Part shown: in pieces, positions 24,218 to 33,300 of the stretch | How the letters are laid out: each line of letters opens with the position of its first letter | Position numbering within the stretch: position 1 is the stretch's first letter | Source: J054 sp965223095 | Lineage (GTDB): Bacteria > Pseudomonadota > Gammaproteobacteria > Steroidobacterales > GCA-2729495 | NCBI GenBank assembly: GCA_965223095.1 | Contig: OZ244979.1 | Coordinates: 310,001-374,000, forward strand | Reading direction: 5' to 3' | Length of the DNA: 64,000 nt | The notes under the pieces: generated by a model | The model's database searches: none | Told to the model about the DNA's origin: nothing | The model's input: the letters and a program-made list of their open reading frames with translations, nothing else | Made by a program: the position numbers and the translations under genes

Positions 24218-25528
24218 ATCAACGCACTGACCGACAAGCTAGAGGCTCTCTTGTGGTCGCCCCGAGTCACCGGTCTATCTCGCGGCATTAACTGGCTGGT
24301 CAGACTGACGCGCTTTATCTATGCCGTGCTGCGGGATGCCATCGTCGGCAATCTACCCATGCGTGCGATGGGCTTAGTCTACGTCACGATACTCTCCATC
24401 GTGCCGCTCCTGGCCATCAGTTTTTCGGTGCTCAAGGGCTTTGGCTTTCACCGTCAGTTAGAACCGGTCTTGTATCAGTTCCTTTCACCGCTGGGCGAAC
24501 GGGGCATTGAGCTAACGAATCAGGTCATCGGCTTCGTGGACAACGTTCAGGGTGATGTCCTGGCCGGCGTCGGCCTCAGCCTGCTGTTTCTCACCACCAT
24601 CTCCATGGCGAATAGGATTGAAGATAGCTTTAATTTCGTGTGGCGCGTCGAACGTTCCCGAAATATCGCGCAGCGCTTCTCCCAATATCTGAGCGTTATC
24701 CTCGTGGGCCCAGTGATCATGGTAACCGCCCTGGCGCTACTCGCCAGCATTCGCAACGCCGCGGTTTTGCAGTCAGTCTTCGACATACGGGCCGTGAGTA
24801 CCACACTGCTATTCATGGGCAAGCTATCACCCTATATCTTGGTCATCCTGGGATTTAGTTTCGCTTACTGGTTTCTCCCCAATACCCGCGTGCGACTTCT
24901 CGCCGCACTGATAGGCGGCACAGTGGGCGGCTTGTTGTGGGCCACAGCTGGGCTCATCGTTACCAGCTTCGTCACCGAGTCTGCCCGTGCCCTGAGTATT
25001 TACGCGAGCTTTGCCATTGTGCTCATAGCCATGATCTGGCTGTACTTGTGCTGGCTCATTCTGCTGCTGGGTGCCCAGGTGGCATACTACTTCCAGCATC
25101 CAGAACATTTGCGCCTAGGCTACCGCCCGCTGAACATCGGCAGCCGGCAAAGAGAACAAATTGCCTTGAGCGTCATGAGCTTGGTGGCAGATGCCTTTCG
25201 CAATGGCAAACGCGCACCGAAGACTGAAGATGTTTCCGCACAGCTAAAAATGCCCAGTATCGCCATGGGCACTACCCTACAACGCTTAGAAGCTGGCGGG
25301 CTGCTGGTGCGCACCGAAAAAGATGAGCTACTACCCGGCCGCGATCCACACAGCATTGAAATCACGCAAGTACTCAGTGCTGTACGCGAACCTCTGAACA
25401 CCGATCTGTTCCCCGCAGGCCGGTGGCCACCCGCGGTAGAAAAGCTCAGCGATCAGGCTGAAAAGGCCCTCGCGGACAAGCTCGGCCAACGCACGGTCTA
25501 CGATCTTATTGAAACCGCGCCGCCCTAG
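24218..25528 (+). CDS. yihY: YihY/BrkB family inner-membrane protein, probable AUC start
   Basis: This polytopic membrane protein of the UPF0761/BrkB family (once misnamed RNase BN) has about 436 residues. Six hydrophobic segments run from about 60 to 290, with AMGLVYVTILSIVPLLAISF as the family hallmark, then a soluble winged-helix-like tail. No ATG, GTG or TTG occurs in frame between the upstream stop at 24179 and TTG 24251. A perfect GGAGG (24206-24210) sits 7 nt before ATC 24218, and the segment from there (NALTDKLEALLWSPR) resembles N-termini of relatives. I therefore place the start at ATC. If wrong, TTG 24251 is the fallback. The function is unknown. Confidence 0.85.
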   Translation: MNALTDKLEALLWSPRVTGLSRGINWLVRLTRFIYAVLRDAIVGNLPMRAMGLVYVTILSIVPLLAISFSVLKGFGFHRQLEPVLYQFLSPLGERGIELTNQVIGFVDNVQGDVLAGVGLSLLFLTTISMANRIEDSFNFVWRVERSRNIAQRFSQYLSVILVGPVIMVTALALLASIRNAAVLQSVFDIRAVSTTLLFMGKLSPYILVILGFSFAYWFLPNTRVRLLAALIGGTVGGLLWATAGLIVTSFVTESARALSIYASFAIVLIAMIWLYLCWLILLLGAQVAYYFQHPEHLRLGYRPLNIGSRQREQIALSVMSLVADAFRNGKRAPKTEDVSAQLKMPSIAMGTTLQRLEAGGLLVRTEKDELLPGRDPHSIEITQVLSAVREPLNTDLFPAGRWPPAVEKLSDQAEKALADKLGQRTVYDLIETAPP

Positions 25529-26862
25529 TCCCCGGCAAGCGTCATACCGTCAATGAGCACCGATCCAGTGCGCACGCCGCCGCGCCGATCAACATCATCG
25601 GCAATGCCTTGGATACGAGCGTACATGTCGCGCAAGTTTCCCGCGACGGTGATCTCGTTGACCGGGTACTGAATCTCACCGTTCTCAACCCAGAAACCCG
25701 CCGCACCACGGGAATAGTCGCCGGTGACGATGTTGATGCCCTGACCCATGAGCTCGGTCAGCAACAAACCCCGTGACATGGATTTGAGCAGATCCGCGAA
25801 GCTCTCGCCCGTACTATCCGCCACCAAGTTGCGCACGCCGCCGGCGTTACCGGTACTTTGCAAACCCAGCTTGCGAGCGTAATAGCTACCCAGCACATAG
25901 TCCTGTAAAACACCCCCCGTCACGAGTTCGCGATCGCGGGTTGCCACGCCCTCGTCGTCACAGGGAGCGCTGGCCAAACCGCGAGGTATATGCGGCTGCT
26001 CAGTTAGATTTACCTGCTCGGAAAATATCTTCTCACCCTTTGCATCCAATAGAAAACTGGCCTTGCGATACAGACTGCCCCCGCTGATGGCTGCCAATAG
26101 GTGGCCAAACAAGCCGCGGGCCAGCCGGGCCGGATAGAGCACGGCCGCTGTGGTTGTTTTCAGCTTTCTCGCCCCTAGCCGCCGAATGGCCCGGACAGCC
26201 GCCTCACGGCCAACGATTCCCGGACCCAGCAGCTCATCGGGGTGTCGCGCGACGCTGTATTCGTAGTCGCGCTCCTTCTGCCCGGCATCTTCCGCCAGCA
26301 CCGCGCAAGACAAGCTGTGAGAACTGCTGCGATAACTGATCAGAAAGTCGTGGCTATTGCCATAGGCGCGAATCCCCTGATGGGTAGATACGGTGGCGCC
26401 TTCGGAATTACCGATGCGCGCATCGTGGTCTAAAGCCTCTGCCTCACAGGCGGTGGCCAAATCAATCGCTGCGCCAGGTTCCAGCGCCCAGGGGTGATAA
26501 AGGTCCAAATCGGGCAGCGCCGTGGCCAGCCGATCGGCGTCTGCCAATCCCGCGCAGGGGTCCTCCGCCGCGTAACGAGCCAGGGCACAGGCCTTGCTGA
26601 CGGTTTCTTCCAAAGCCGCGGGGCTGAGGTCAGAACTGCTGGCACTGCCTTTTTTTTGGCCCAGGTAGACCGTCACCCCCAACCCCTGATCGCGATGGTA
26701 TTCGAGGGTTTCGACTGCGCGCATCCGCACCGTCACCGACAGGCCAGAACCGGCGCTGAGGTTGGCTTCGGCCTGGGTGGCACCGAGCTTGGCCGCATGC
26801 TGCAACACGCTTTGGATGCTGGCTTTAAGACTCGCCTCGCTGGGTTCGGCTGTTCGGCTCAT
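25525..26862 (-). CDS. pmbA: Metalloprotease-like protein PmbA (TldE)
   Basis: This 445-residue PmbA/TldE is the partner subunit of TldD. The TldD/PmbA pair forms a heterodimeric protease that trims modified peptides (microcin B17 in E. coli) and unfolded peptides. PmbA lacks the metal-binding HExxxH, as expected. Recognisable parts are YHRDQGLGVTVYLGQKKGSA near the N-terminus and the C-terminal GDYSRGAAGFWVENGEI with VNEITVAGNLRDM. It is convergent with yihY, the stop codons sharing 4 nt. TldD is encoded at 28-29.4 kb on the same strand. Confidence 0.95.
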   Translation of the reverse strand: MSRTAEPSEASLKASIQSVLQHAAKLGATQAEANLSAGSGLSVTVRMRAVETLEYHRDQGLGVTVYLGQKKGSASSSDLSPAALEETVSKACALARYAAEDPCAGLADADRLATALPDLDLYHPWALEPGAAIDLATACEAEALDHDARIGNSEGATVSTHQGIRAYGNSHDFLISYRSSSHSLSCAVLAEDAGQKERDYEYSVARHPDELLGPGIVGREAAVRAIRRLGARKLKTTTAAVLYPARLARGLFGHLLAAISGGSLYRKASFLLDAKGEKIFSEQVNLTEQPHIPRGLASAPCDDEGVATRDRELVTGGVLQDYVLGSYYARKLGLQSTGNAGGVRNLVADSTGESFADLLKSMSRGLLLTELMGQGINIVTGDYSRGAAGFWVENGEIQYPVNEITVAGNLRDMYARIQGIADDVDRRGGVRTGSVLIDGMTLAGD

Positions 26863-26973
26863 GACTATTCCCTAAACACCGTGGTTTTGTTTTACGTTCT
26901 ACGTGGAAATCTAGTCTACCCCGTGTGGGCCACATGGGTACGCAAGACACCAAGCATCCGCTAGAATCGGCGC

Positions 26974-27465
26974 ATGAAAACTCTGGTCGGCGTAATTCTA
27001 GGCTCCCAATCGGATTGGGAAATCATGACCCATTGTTCCAATACCTTGGAGAAACTGGGCATTGAACACGAAGTCAACATTATCTCTGCGCATCGTGCAC
27101 CGCAAAAGCTCCATGAGTATGCCAGCACGGCGAAGGACCGGGGTATCCAGGTACTCATTTGCGCCGCCGGTTTAGCCGCGGCCCTACCTGGCGCCACGGC
27201 CGCCGTCACGCCGCTGCCAGTACTAGGCGTGCCCATGTATTCAAAAGCCACGGGGGGTATGGATGCCTTACTTTCCATGGCACAAATGCCCGGCGGGATT
27301 CCGGTGGGTACACTGGCCATTGGGCGTGCGGGTGCGGTTAATGCCGCGGTGCTCGCGGCATCCATCCTGGGTTTGAATCATGCCGACATCGCGGATCGAC
27401 TGGATGATTTCCGGGCCGCGCAAACTCAAGCCGTGGTCAGCTTACCCGACCCGCGCGACGCGTAA
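26974..27465 (+). CDS. purE: N5-carboxyaminoimidazole ribonucleotide mutase
   Basis: This 163-residue class I PurE moves the carboxyl group of N5-CAIR to give CAIR in purine synthesis. GSQSDWEIM (phosphate binding), SAHRAPQKLHEYA with the catalytic His, and AGLAAALPGATAAVTPLPVLGVP are intact. The usual partner purK is not adjacent. The next step enzyme PurC is encoded 3 kb upstream on the same strand. The ATG at 26974 lacks an obvious Shine-Dalgarno; a -10-like TAGAAT ends 6 nt before it. Confidence 0.96.
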   Translation: MKTLVGVILGSQSDWEIMTHCSNTLEKLGIEHEVNIISAHRAPQKLHEYASTAKDRGIQVLICAAGLAAALPGATAAVTPLPVLGVPMYSKATGGMDALLSMAQMPGGIPVGTLAIGRAGAVNAAVLAASILGLNHADIADRLDDFRAAQTQAVVSLPDPRDA

Positions 27466-27477
27466 ACTGGCCGCAAA

Positions 27478-27702
27478 TTAGTCCAGCTCGTCGACATCCG
27501 GCGGCCGGCGATTCTGACGGAAATCGCGACGCTTCAACCAGAGCACCAAGCCGGCAGTGATCAACAAACCGCCCACGACTACACCAATCGTGGGCCAGTA
27601 CCAATAGTTTAGGTACAAAGACGCGATCAATGATCCCAAGCCTGCGGCCAGATAAAAGTAAGGCAGAAGTTCGTAGACTGGTTTTGACAGCCAGATATGC
27701 AT
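27478..27702 (-). CDS. Small two-helix membrane protein, unknown
   Basis: This 74-residue ORF has two hydrophobic segments (about 10-32 and 36-56, the latter PTIGVVVGGLLITAGLVLWL) and a charged C-terminal tail (RRDFRQNRRPPDVDELD), a typical two-pass inner-membrane topology with tail in the cytoplasm. I do not recognise the family. The ATG at 27702 is used; a TTG 18 nt earlier is possible. It is convergent with purE and lies downstream of tldD on the same strand, so it may belong to that transcript. Confidence 0.6.
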   Translation of the reverse strand: MHIWLSKPVYELLPYFYLAAGLGSLIASLYLNYWYWPTIGVVVGGLLITAGLVLWLKRRDFRQNRRPPDVDELD

Positions 27703-27747
27703 ACCGGACAGCTCAATCAAATGGCTGTCTAGATTAGCACGCAGCGC

Positions 27748-27918
27748 TTAGTCCACCGGCTTGGGTTTAACCGAACGCAGGCGCCTTAGCAGGGATGGCT
27801 CCCAGGCATCAACCTCGAAATCAGCCGGGCCAGGTGTCGGTTTCCGGGGCCTGGAGGCGCGTTCTTCGTCTGCATCCGGCGTTCGACGAGCGGGTGTTTT
27901 TTCAGCGGTAGTGTTCAT
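27748..27918 (-). CDS. Small hydrophilic ORF, doubtful
   Basis: This 56-residue ORF (ATG at 27918) is rich in Pro, Arg, Glu and Asp and probably disordered, ending in LLRRLRSVKPKPVD. It has no recognisable domain and only a weak ribosome site. It is kept because it lies between tldD and the small membrane protein on the same strand and would otherwise leave a gap. It could be spurious. Confidence 0.35.
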   Translation of the reverse strand: MNTTAEKTPARRTPDADEERASRPRKPTPGPADFEVDAWEPSLLRRLRSVKPKPVD

Positions 27919-27987
27919 GTTAGTGACGACCTGAAGGCTCACTAAACTTACCGCAGCCAAAAGGCCCGATCCGTGCGGGTGGTCACA

Positions 27988-29445
27988 CTAACCGGCCGCG
28001 GTGCCTCCAACGGTCAGCGCGTCCACGCGCATGGTCGGCTGCCCCACGCCGACCGGCACGGACTGGCCATCTTTCCCGCAGACCCCAACGCCCGCATCTA
28101 ACTCCAAGTCATTGCCGACCATAGAGACGCGTTGCAATACCGACGGACCATCGCCCACCAGCGTTGCATCTTTAATCGGGGCCCCGAGCCGCCCAGCTTC
28201 TATCAAATAGGCTTCACTGGCGGAAAAGACGAATTTACCGGACGTGATATCAACCTGACCGCCACCAAAATTGCGTGCATAGATACCGCGCTCAACCGAC
28301 GCCAGTATTTCATCCGGGTCGTGGGGACCGGGCAACATATACGTGTTGGTCATTCGCGGTAGCGGTAGATGGGCGAATGATTGACGACGGCCATTACCCG
28401 TCGATTCAGTACCCATCAAACGAGCGTTAAGCCGATCATGCAAATAGCCGCTCAATCGACCCTGGTCGATCAAGGTCGTTTGCTGGGTTGGCGTGCCTTC
28501 ATCATCAATGTTCAGTGAGCCACGACGCCCGGCCAATGTGCCGTCATCAACCACGGTGCAAAGCTCCGAAGCCACTTTCTCGCCCATGCGTCCGGCGAAG
28601 GCCGAGGTACCCTTACGATTGAAATCTCCCTCCAGGCCGTGACCGATGGCTTCATGCAGTAGGATTCCGGGCCAACCCGACCCCAAGACGACCACCATTT
28701 CACCCGCCGGAGCGGGAACCGCCTCGAGATTAACCAATGCCTGTCGCAGCGCTTCCTGCGCGTATTCCATTGGCCGGTTCTCAGAGAAAAAATAGTCGTA
28801 AGCGAATCGGCCGCCGCCGCCGCTGTAACCCTGCTCGCGCTTGTCACCATCGGCGACGATGACCGACACATTCATGCGCACCAAGGGACGCACGTCCGCC
28901 GCATAAACCCCGTCGCTGGAGCAGACCAGCACTAGCTCTTGCACACCGGCGAGGCTAGCCGTGACTTGCTGTACGCGCGGATCCAACCCACGCGTGGCGC
29001 TATCCACTTCTTGTAATAGCTCAACTTTGCGAGCGTCAGTGATACTACTGAGTGGATCTATGGCCGGATACAACTGGTGACCGATGCTAGGGCTAGAAAC
29101 CTTTATCGCGGCTTGCTGACCCCGCCTGGCAATGGCACTGGCCGCCTCGGAAACTTGCATCAGTGCAGGCGCCAGAATTTCGTCAGAGTACGCAAAACCA
29201 GTTTTTTCGCCGGCCACGGCGCGCACACCGACACCGCGATCAATGCTATAGCTACCTTCCCGAACAATGCCGTCTTCCAGGGACCAAGATTCTTGCCGAA
29301 TGACTTGGAAGTAGAGCTCCGCCGTATCGACATCACCCCGCATCAGGGTACCTAAGGCTTGCTCCAAATGCCGCTCTTCTAAACCCGACGCCGCCAGCAA
29401 ATTGCTGCGAGCTAATTCCAAGGAAGTCTTGCCACGATTATTCAA
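27988..29445 (-). CDS. tldD: Metalloprotease TldD
   Basis: This 485-residue catalytic subunit of the TldD/PmbA (TldE) protease has an intact metal site, HEAIGHGLEGDFNRKGTS (HExxxH) around residue 265, followed by the C-terminal barrel with CGKDGQSVPVGVGQPTMRVD. The start is TTG at 29445, overlapping the TGA of the nitrilase gene by 4 nt (TTGA), with AGGA 9 nt upstream; no in-frame ATG lies near. It follows yhdP and the nitrilase gene, a common gammaproteobacterial order. Confidence 0.95.
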   Translation of the reverse strand: MNNRGKTSLELARSNLLAASGLEERHLEQALGTLMRGDVDTAELYFQVIRQESWSLEDGIVREGSYSIDRGVGVRAVAGEKTGFAYSDEILAPALMQVSEAASAIARRGQQAAIKVSSPSIGHQLYPAIDPLSSITDARKVELLQEVDSATRGLDPRVQQVTASLAGVQELVLVCSSDGVYAADVRPLVRMNVSVIVADGDKREQGYSGGGGRFAYDYFFSENRPMEYAQEALRQALVNLEAVPAPAGEMVVVLGSGWPGILLHEAIGHGLEGDFNRKGTSAFAGRMGEKVASELCTVVDDGTLAGRRGSLNIDDEGTPTQQTTLIDQGRLSGYLHDRLNARLMGTESTGNGRRQSFAHLPLPRMTNTYMLPGPHDPDEILASVERGIYARNFGGGQVDITSGKFVFSASEAYLIEAGRLGAPIKDATLVGDGPSVLQRVSMVGNDLELDAGVGVCGKDGQSVPVGVGQPTMRVDALTVGGTAAG

Positions 29446-30308
29446 TTCAGTCTGTCCTGTGGATCTACCGGTGAATGTTGTCTGCCAACGCCCAAGCGAC
29501 GATGTGTCAGCACCGGAAATTTATTCCGCAGCCGCGTCAAACCGTCCAGATCCAATTGCGCAAGAATTAAATCTTCGGCGGTATCCGCGCTTGCCAGCAA
29601 CTCTCCCCACGGACCAAGCACCATGGAATGACCCCAGCTACGCCGGCCGTAGGGATGCTCACCCGTTTGCCCCGCCGCCACGACGAAAGCCAAATTCTCT
29701 ATCGCGCGAGCGCGCAACAAAGTTTCCCAGTGAGCTCTGCCCGTCGCCACGGTAAAGGCAGCGGGAACCACTAATATTTCTGCACCGTCAGCGACCAGAT
29801 CACGGTACAACTCGGGGAAACGAAGATCGTAGCATACGCTTAGACCGAGGCCACCCCATGGTGTTTGCGCAAGCACCGGCGTTTGTCCCGCGGCAGTGTT
29901 TGAAGATTCGAGATAGCGCTCACCGGCATCGGGTAAGCTGACATCAAACAAGTGAATTTTGTCGTAGCGCGCCACGCGGCGGCCGTCAGGGCCATAGACG
30001 AGGCAAGCAGCCACGGGCGGCACGTCATCGCCGGCCAATAAGGGAATGGTCCCGGCCACCAACCAAAGCCGAGTATCTTTGGCCAGTTGAGACATGGCAT
30101 CCTGAATAGGCCCGCTGCGATCAGTCTCGGCAATTTGCAAACGCAGGTTTTGATCACCGCTCATTGCGGCAAAATTCTCCGGCAGCACGACCAAGTTAGC
30201 CCCCTGCGAGGCAGCGCGGCGAATGAGTTTCGAAGCCGTCGCTAAATTCTCGTCAACCAGCGCCCCAGAATTCATTTGCAGGGCCGCGACGGTCAAGCTG
30301 CGAGTCAC
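29442..30308 (-). CDS. Carbon-nitrogen hydrolase (nitrilase superfamily, NIT-like)
   Basis: This 288-residue amidase has the Glu-Lys-Cys triad visible in VVLPENFAAM, YDKIHLFDVSL and GLSVCYDLRFPELYR. The closest named relatives are Nit1/YbeM-type enzymes that deaminate damaged glutathione (deaminoglutathione amidase), a likely but unproven role. The start is GTG at 30308 (MTRSLTVAALQ), overlapping the yhdP stop as GTGA. It lies between yhdP and tldD, the usual place in this group. Confidence 0.92.
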   Translation of the reverse strand: MTRSLTVAALQMNSGALVDENLATASKLIRRAASQGANLVVLPENFAAMSGDQNLRLQIAETDRSGPIQDAMSQLAKDTRLWLVAGTIPLLAGDDVPPVAACLVYGPDGRRVARYDKIHLFDVSLPDAGERYLESSNTAAGQTPVLAQTPWGGLGLSVCYDLRFPELYRDLVADGAEILVVPAAFTVATGRAHWETLLRARAIENLAFVVAAGQTGEHPYGRRSWGHSMVLGPWGELLASADTAEDLILAQLDLDGLTRLRNKFPVLTHRRLGVGRQHSPVDPQDRLN

Positions 30309-33300
30309 GGAATGATCTCTTGCGGCAGCTCGGAACCCGGCTCGGTATTCATGTCTGCCCCGTCCAAGGGTTTGGGTAAGACTTCGGCGAGGTAGCGCTC
30401 GCAATCCTTAAAGCGTGTCACGTCAACGTCGCTACGCTGGACCTTTTTTACTCGATAGCTATCCCAAGGACCGAGGATTTGATAGTAGGTTTCGCCCAGC
30501 TTGCTTAAGGGTTTTCTAAAAATTTGCTGAATAAGTAACACGGCCGCACCGAGGCCGGGGCCGCCGACAATGGCGCCGCCGATGGGCATTACATTGGATA
30601 CATGGGGACGAACGACTGCAAGTTGGTCATAGTCTTTAGCGCGCATGCCGATACGGCCGACAACGCCCAAGTCTGCAACCGAGCCCACCAATCCAAGGTT
30701 GCAGGTATAAGCATTGCCCCCTTCCACGTTAAAGTCACCCTGCAATTCATCAAAGCTTAGACCCTCGTCGGTCACGTCGCTAAAATCTAAAGACAAACGT
30801 CGGGGTAATGCGGAAACGCTCAAGATCCCCAGTAACCGACCCCCCCCCGGATCGACTTCTTTCAGCGTGCCTTCTTCCAATTTGAAGCGCATGGTCCCCG
30901 ACGCGGTATCTAAAAAATCTGCCGAGGGTGGCCCCGACCAACTCAGGGCACCACTCGCATTGGCCATAGGCCCTTCCATGATGGGTCCATAACCAAAGCG
31001 TTTGAGAGTTTCCGCTACATCGCTGCTGCGAAGATTTAAACGCAAACTACTGCGCTGCAGCGTTACATCGTCATTCAACAAACGCCAATCGGCATCACCG
31101 TCGATAATGAATGTACCGCCATTGATATCGATGCGGCTCGCCACTACGCCCGCCGGTATGGGGTCGATGCTGGCCAGTAGCTGACCAAACCGCCAATCTT
31201 GAATGCGAAAATTCTCGATACGTACGCGGGTCGGCGGCACGGACCGGGGATCCGCCAAGCCAGCTTCGCCGGATTCGGATTCCACCAACTGCAGCCGCCG
31301 CATGTTTAAGTCCAGTCGTCGCTCAAGCGATGGATTGTCTGGAACAGTGATGCGCCCACGAGCTCGCTCCCCATCCACCTCAATCTGCCAACTATCGTCC
31401 AAACGTGTTGCCAGAAGACTCGTGTCACGGAACAAATAGCCGAAGGCCGACAGTTCATCGATCATTATTGGCTGAGGTCGGTAGCCGGCAATGTCGCGAC
31501 GGCCCTGACCGGTCGACACGGACAGCCAGTCAGCGACATGCAACCGCGGCAAGCGCCCCGATATATCGATACCCGGTGTCTGCGGCATCACCGCATCTTC
31601 AGCACCAGAATGCACTGCCAAGCGATCCAGACGCCACACATTCTGTTGCGACTGCATACGCAATGCCCAATGCAAGGATCGTTGAAAATTACCTTTGATA
31701 TCGGTGACGCCGGTGTCTGGAAAATCGATGTCTAGATATAGCGGCATGGCACTTGCCGCAGACTTACTGAGCGGTTCCGGGAGGCTGCTGGCTACACCGA
31801 CCAAATCGGAATGCACCAGGAGGCGCAATTTTCGCTCTGACTTAGGCGCCGGCACCAATAAAACCGCCTGCAAATCGGGGGCACCGGTGACGCGGTTTGA
31901 ATAAGGCAATTTCAGCGTATCCATCCACAGTGTCGCCGGAATCTGGCTGCTGAGCAGTGCATGATGCCCATAGGCACCGCGGTCTTGGCGCGTTGAACGC
32001 AACTTAATTTTTACCGGCTCACCCAAGAGTCGCGCATCGAGCCGGTCTGCATCTAAACGCGTGTTGCGTACCCGCAATATTCCCTTGATGTTGGTTAAGG
32101 GCTGTTCGATACCGTTGACCGCCAACTCATTGTCTCTGGCGGCCACTTGCGCAATCAGCCGATAATTTTTTGGTCTTAAAGCCGGTATACGCAAATCGAA
32201 ACGCGCATCGACTTCGCCCGTCGCGCGCAATCGCCGCAAGCTGGACCGAATCTCCCGCGTCGGGGGCAATGCTTGCAAGACGCGCAGCAAGGCGTTCAAA
32301 TCAAGACGCTGCTCACCCGCGATATCAATGACGCCTTTACGCAAGTCAGAAATACGCGCAGCGATATCCTTAACCGGCATACCCGCCAGCCGCCCGGAAT
32401 TGCGAACGGTTGACAAACTCACACCGTCAAAAACGAATTGCCCCGATAGATTTTCCACCCGCGGCCAGTCTGGCGCATAGTCAAAAATCGCGTCTTGTAC
32501 CGCGACATCGACGCGAAAGGTCCCCTCGTCGTCAGTAAACGGCCAGTCACGCAAAGCACCGTCATATCGGAGCTTCGCATCGCTAACCTTGCCGTCCACC
32601 AAAGCGCGTCTTAACCACTGACCCACCTTTGGTGGCAACTTTCCGATGGGGAGAAAAGCCAATGCCTGGGTGCCGCCAACCTGAGCATCAGCGTCTAGAT
32701 CTAGACGGGGACTGCTGCCGTCGCGCGGCAGAGTAATCTCAAAGCGAGCGGTGGACACCAATTGCGGCGCACGAATTGAAAAACTATCCGAAAGAATCCG
32801 CACAGCATCATCAGCAACGCGCCACACCAAAAAGCCGGACAACTCATCGGCAGTCACTCGGTCGGCGAACAGCTGGGGGACAGTAAACTCAGCCGCAAGG
32901 GTATTAACTTCCAAGCGCCCACCATCTTGATCAGCCTCCACGGCAGCGCTGATTCCAGTGCCCGCGATACCACCCGGACCATCGATTAAAGCGAAACCGT
33001 CGGCTTGGCCGGCAACGCGGTAGCGCGGCGCTGCACCGGGCGCGGTCACCACGGAAATATCCACATCGCTCAATTCGCCGGCAACATCAGCGGGTAGCAG
33101 GTCACTTCGCGCCTGTGAAGTCGCGCTGGCCAGTACTAGCGGATATAGGTCCTGAAGACGCAAATAGGCCGTTCGCAGCGAAAAACGCTGCTCGTCCCCC
33201 GGCATTTTTTCAGAGCGGACGATTAAACTGCTGCTGGGCCAAGACGAACCCTGTCTGGAAATCTGCAAATCACTTAAGGCCAGCAACCAGCCCGCGTCAC

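Noticed and set aside
26955..26980. Leaderless purE transcript
   Set aside because: TAGAAT ends 6 nt before the ATG and no ribosome site is seen, but there is no -35 box at 16-18 nt, so the promoter is too weakly supported.
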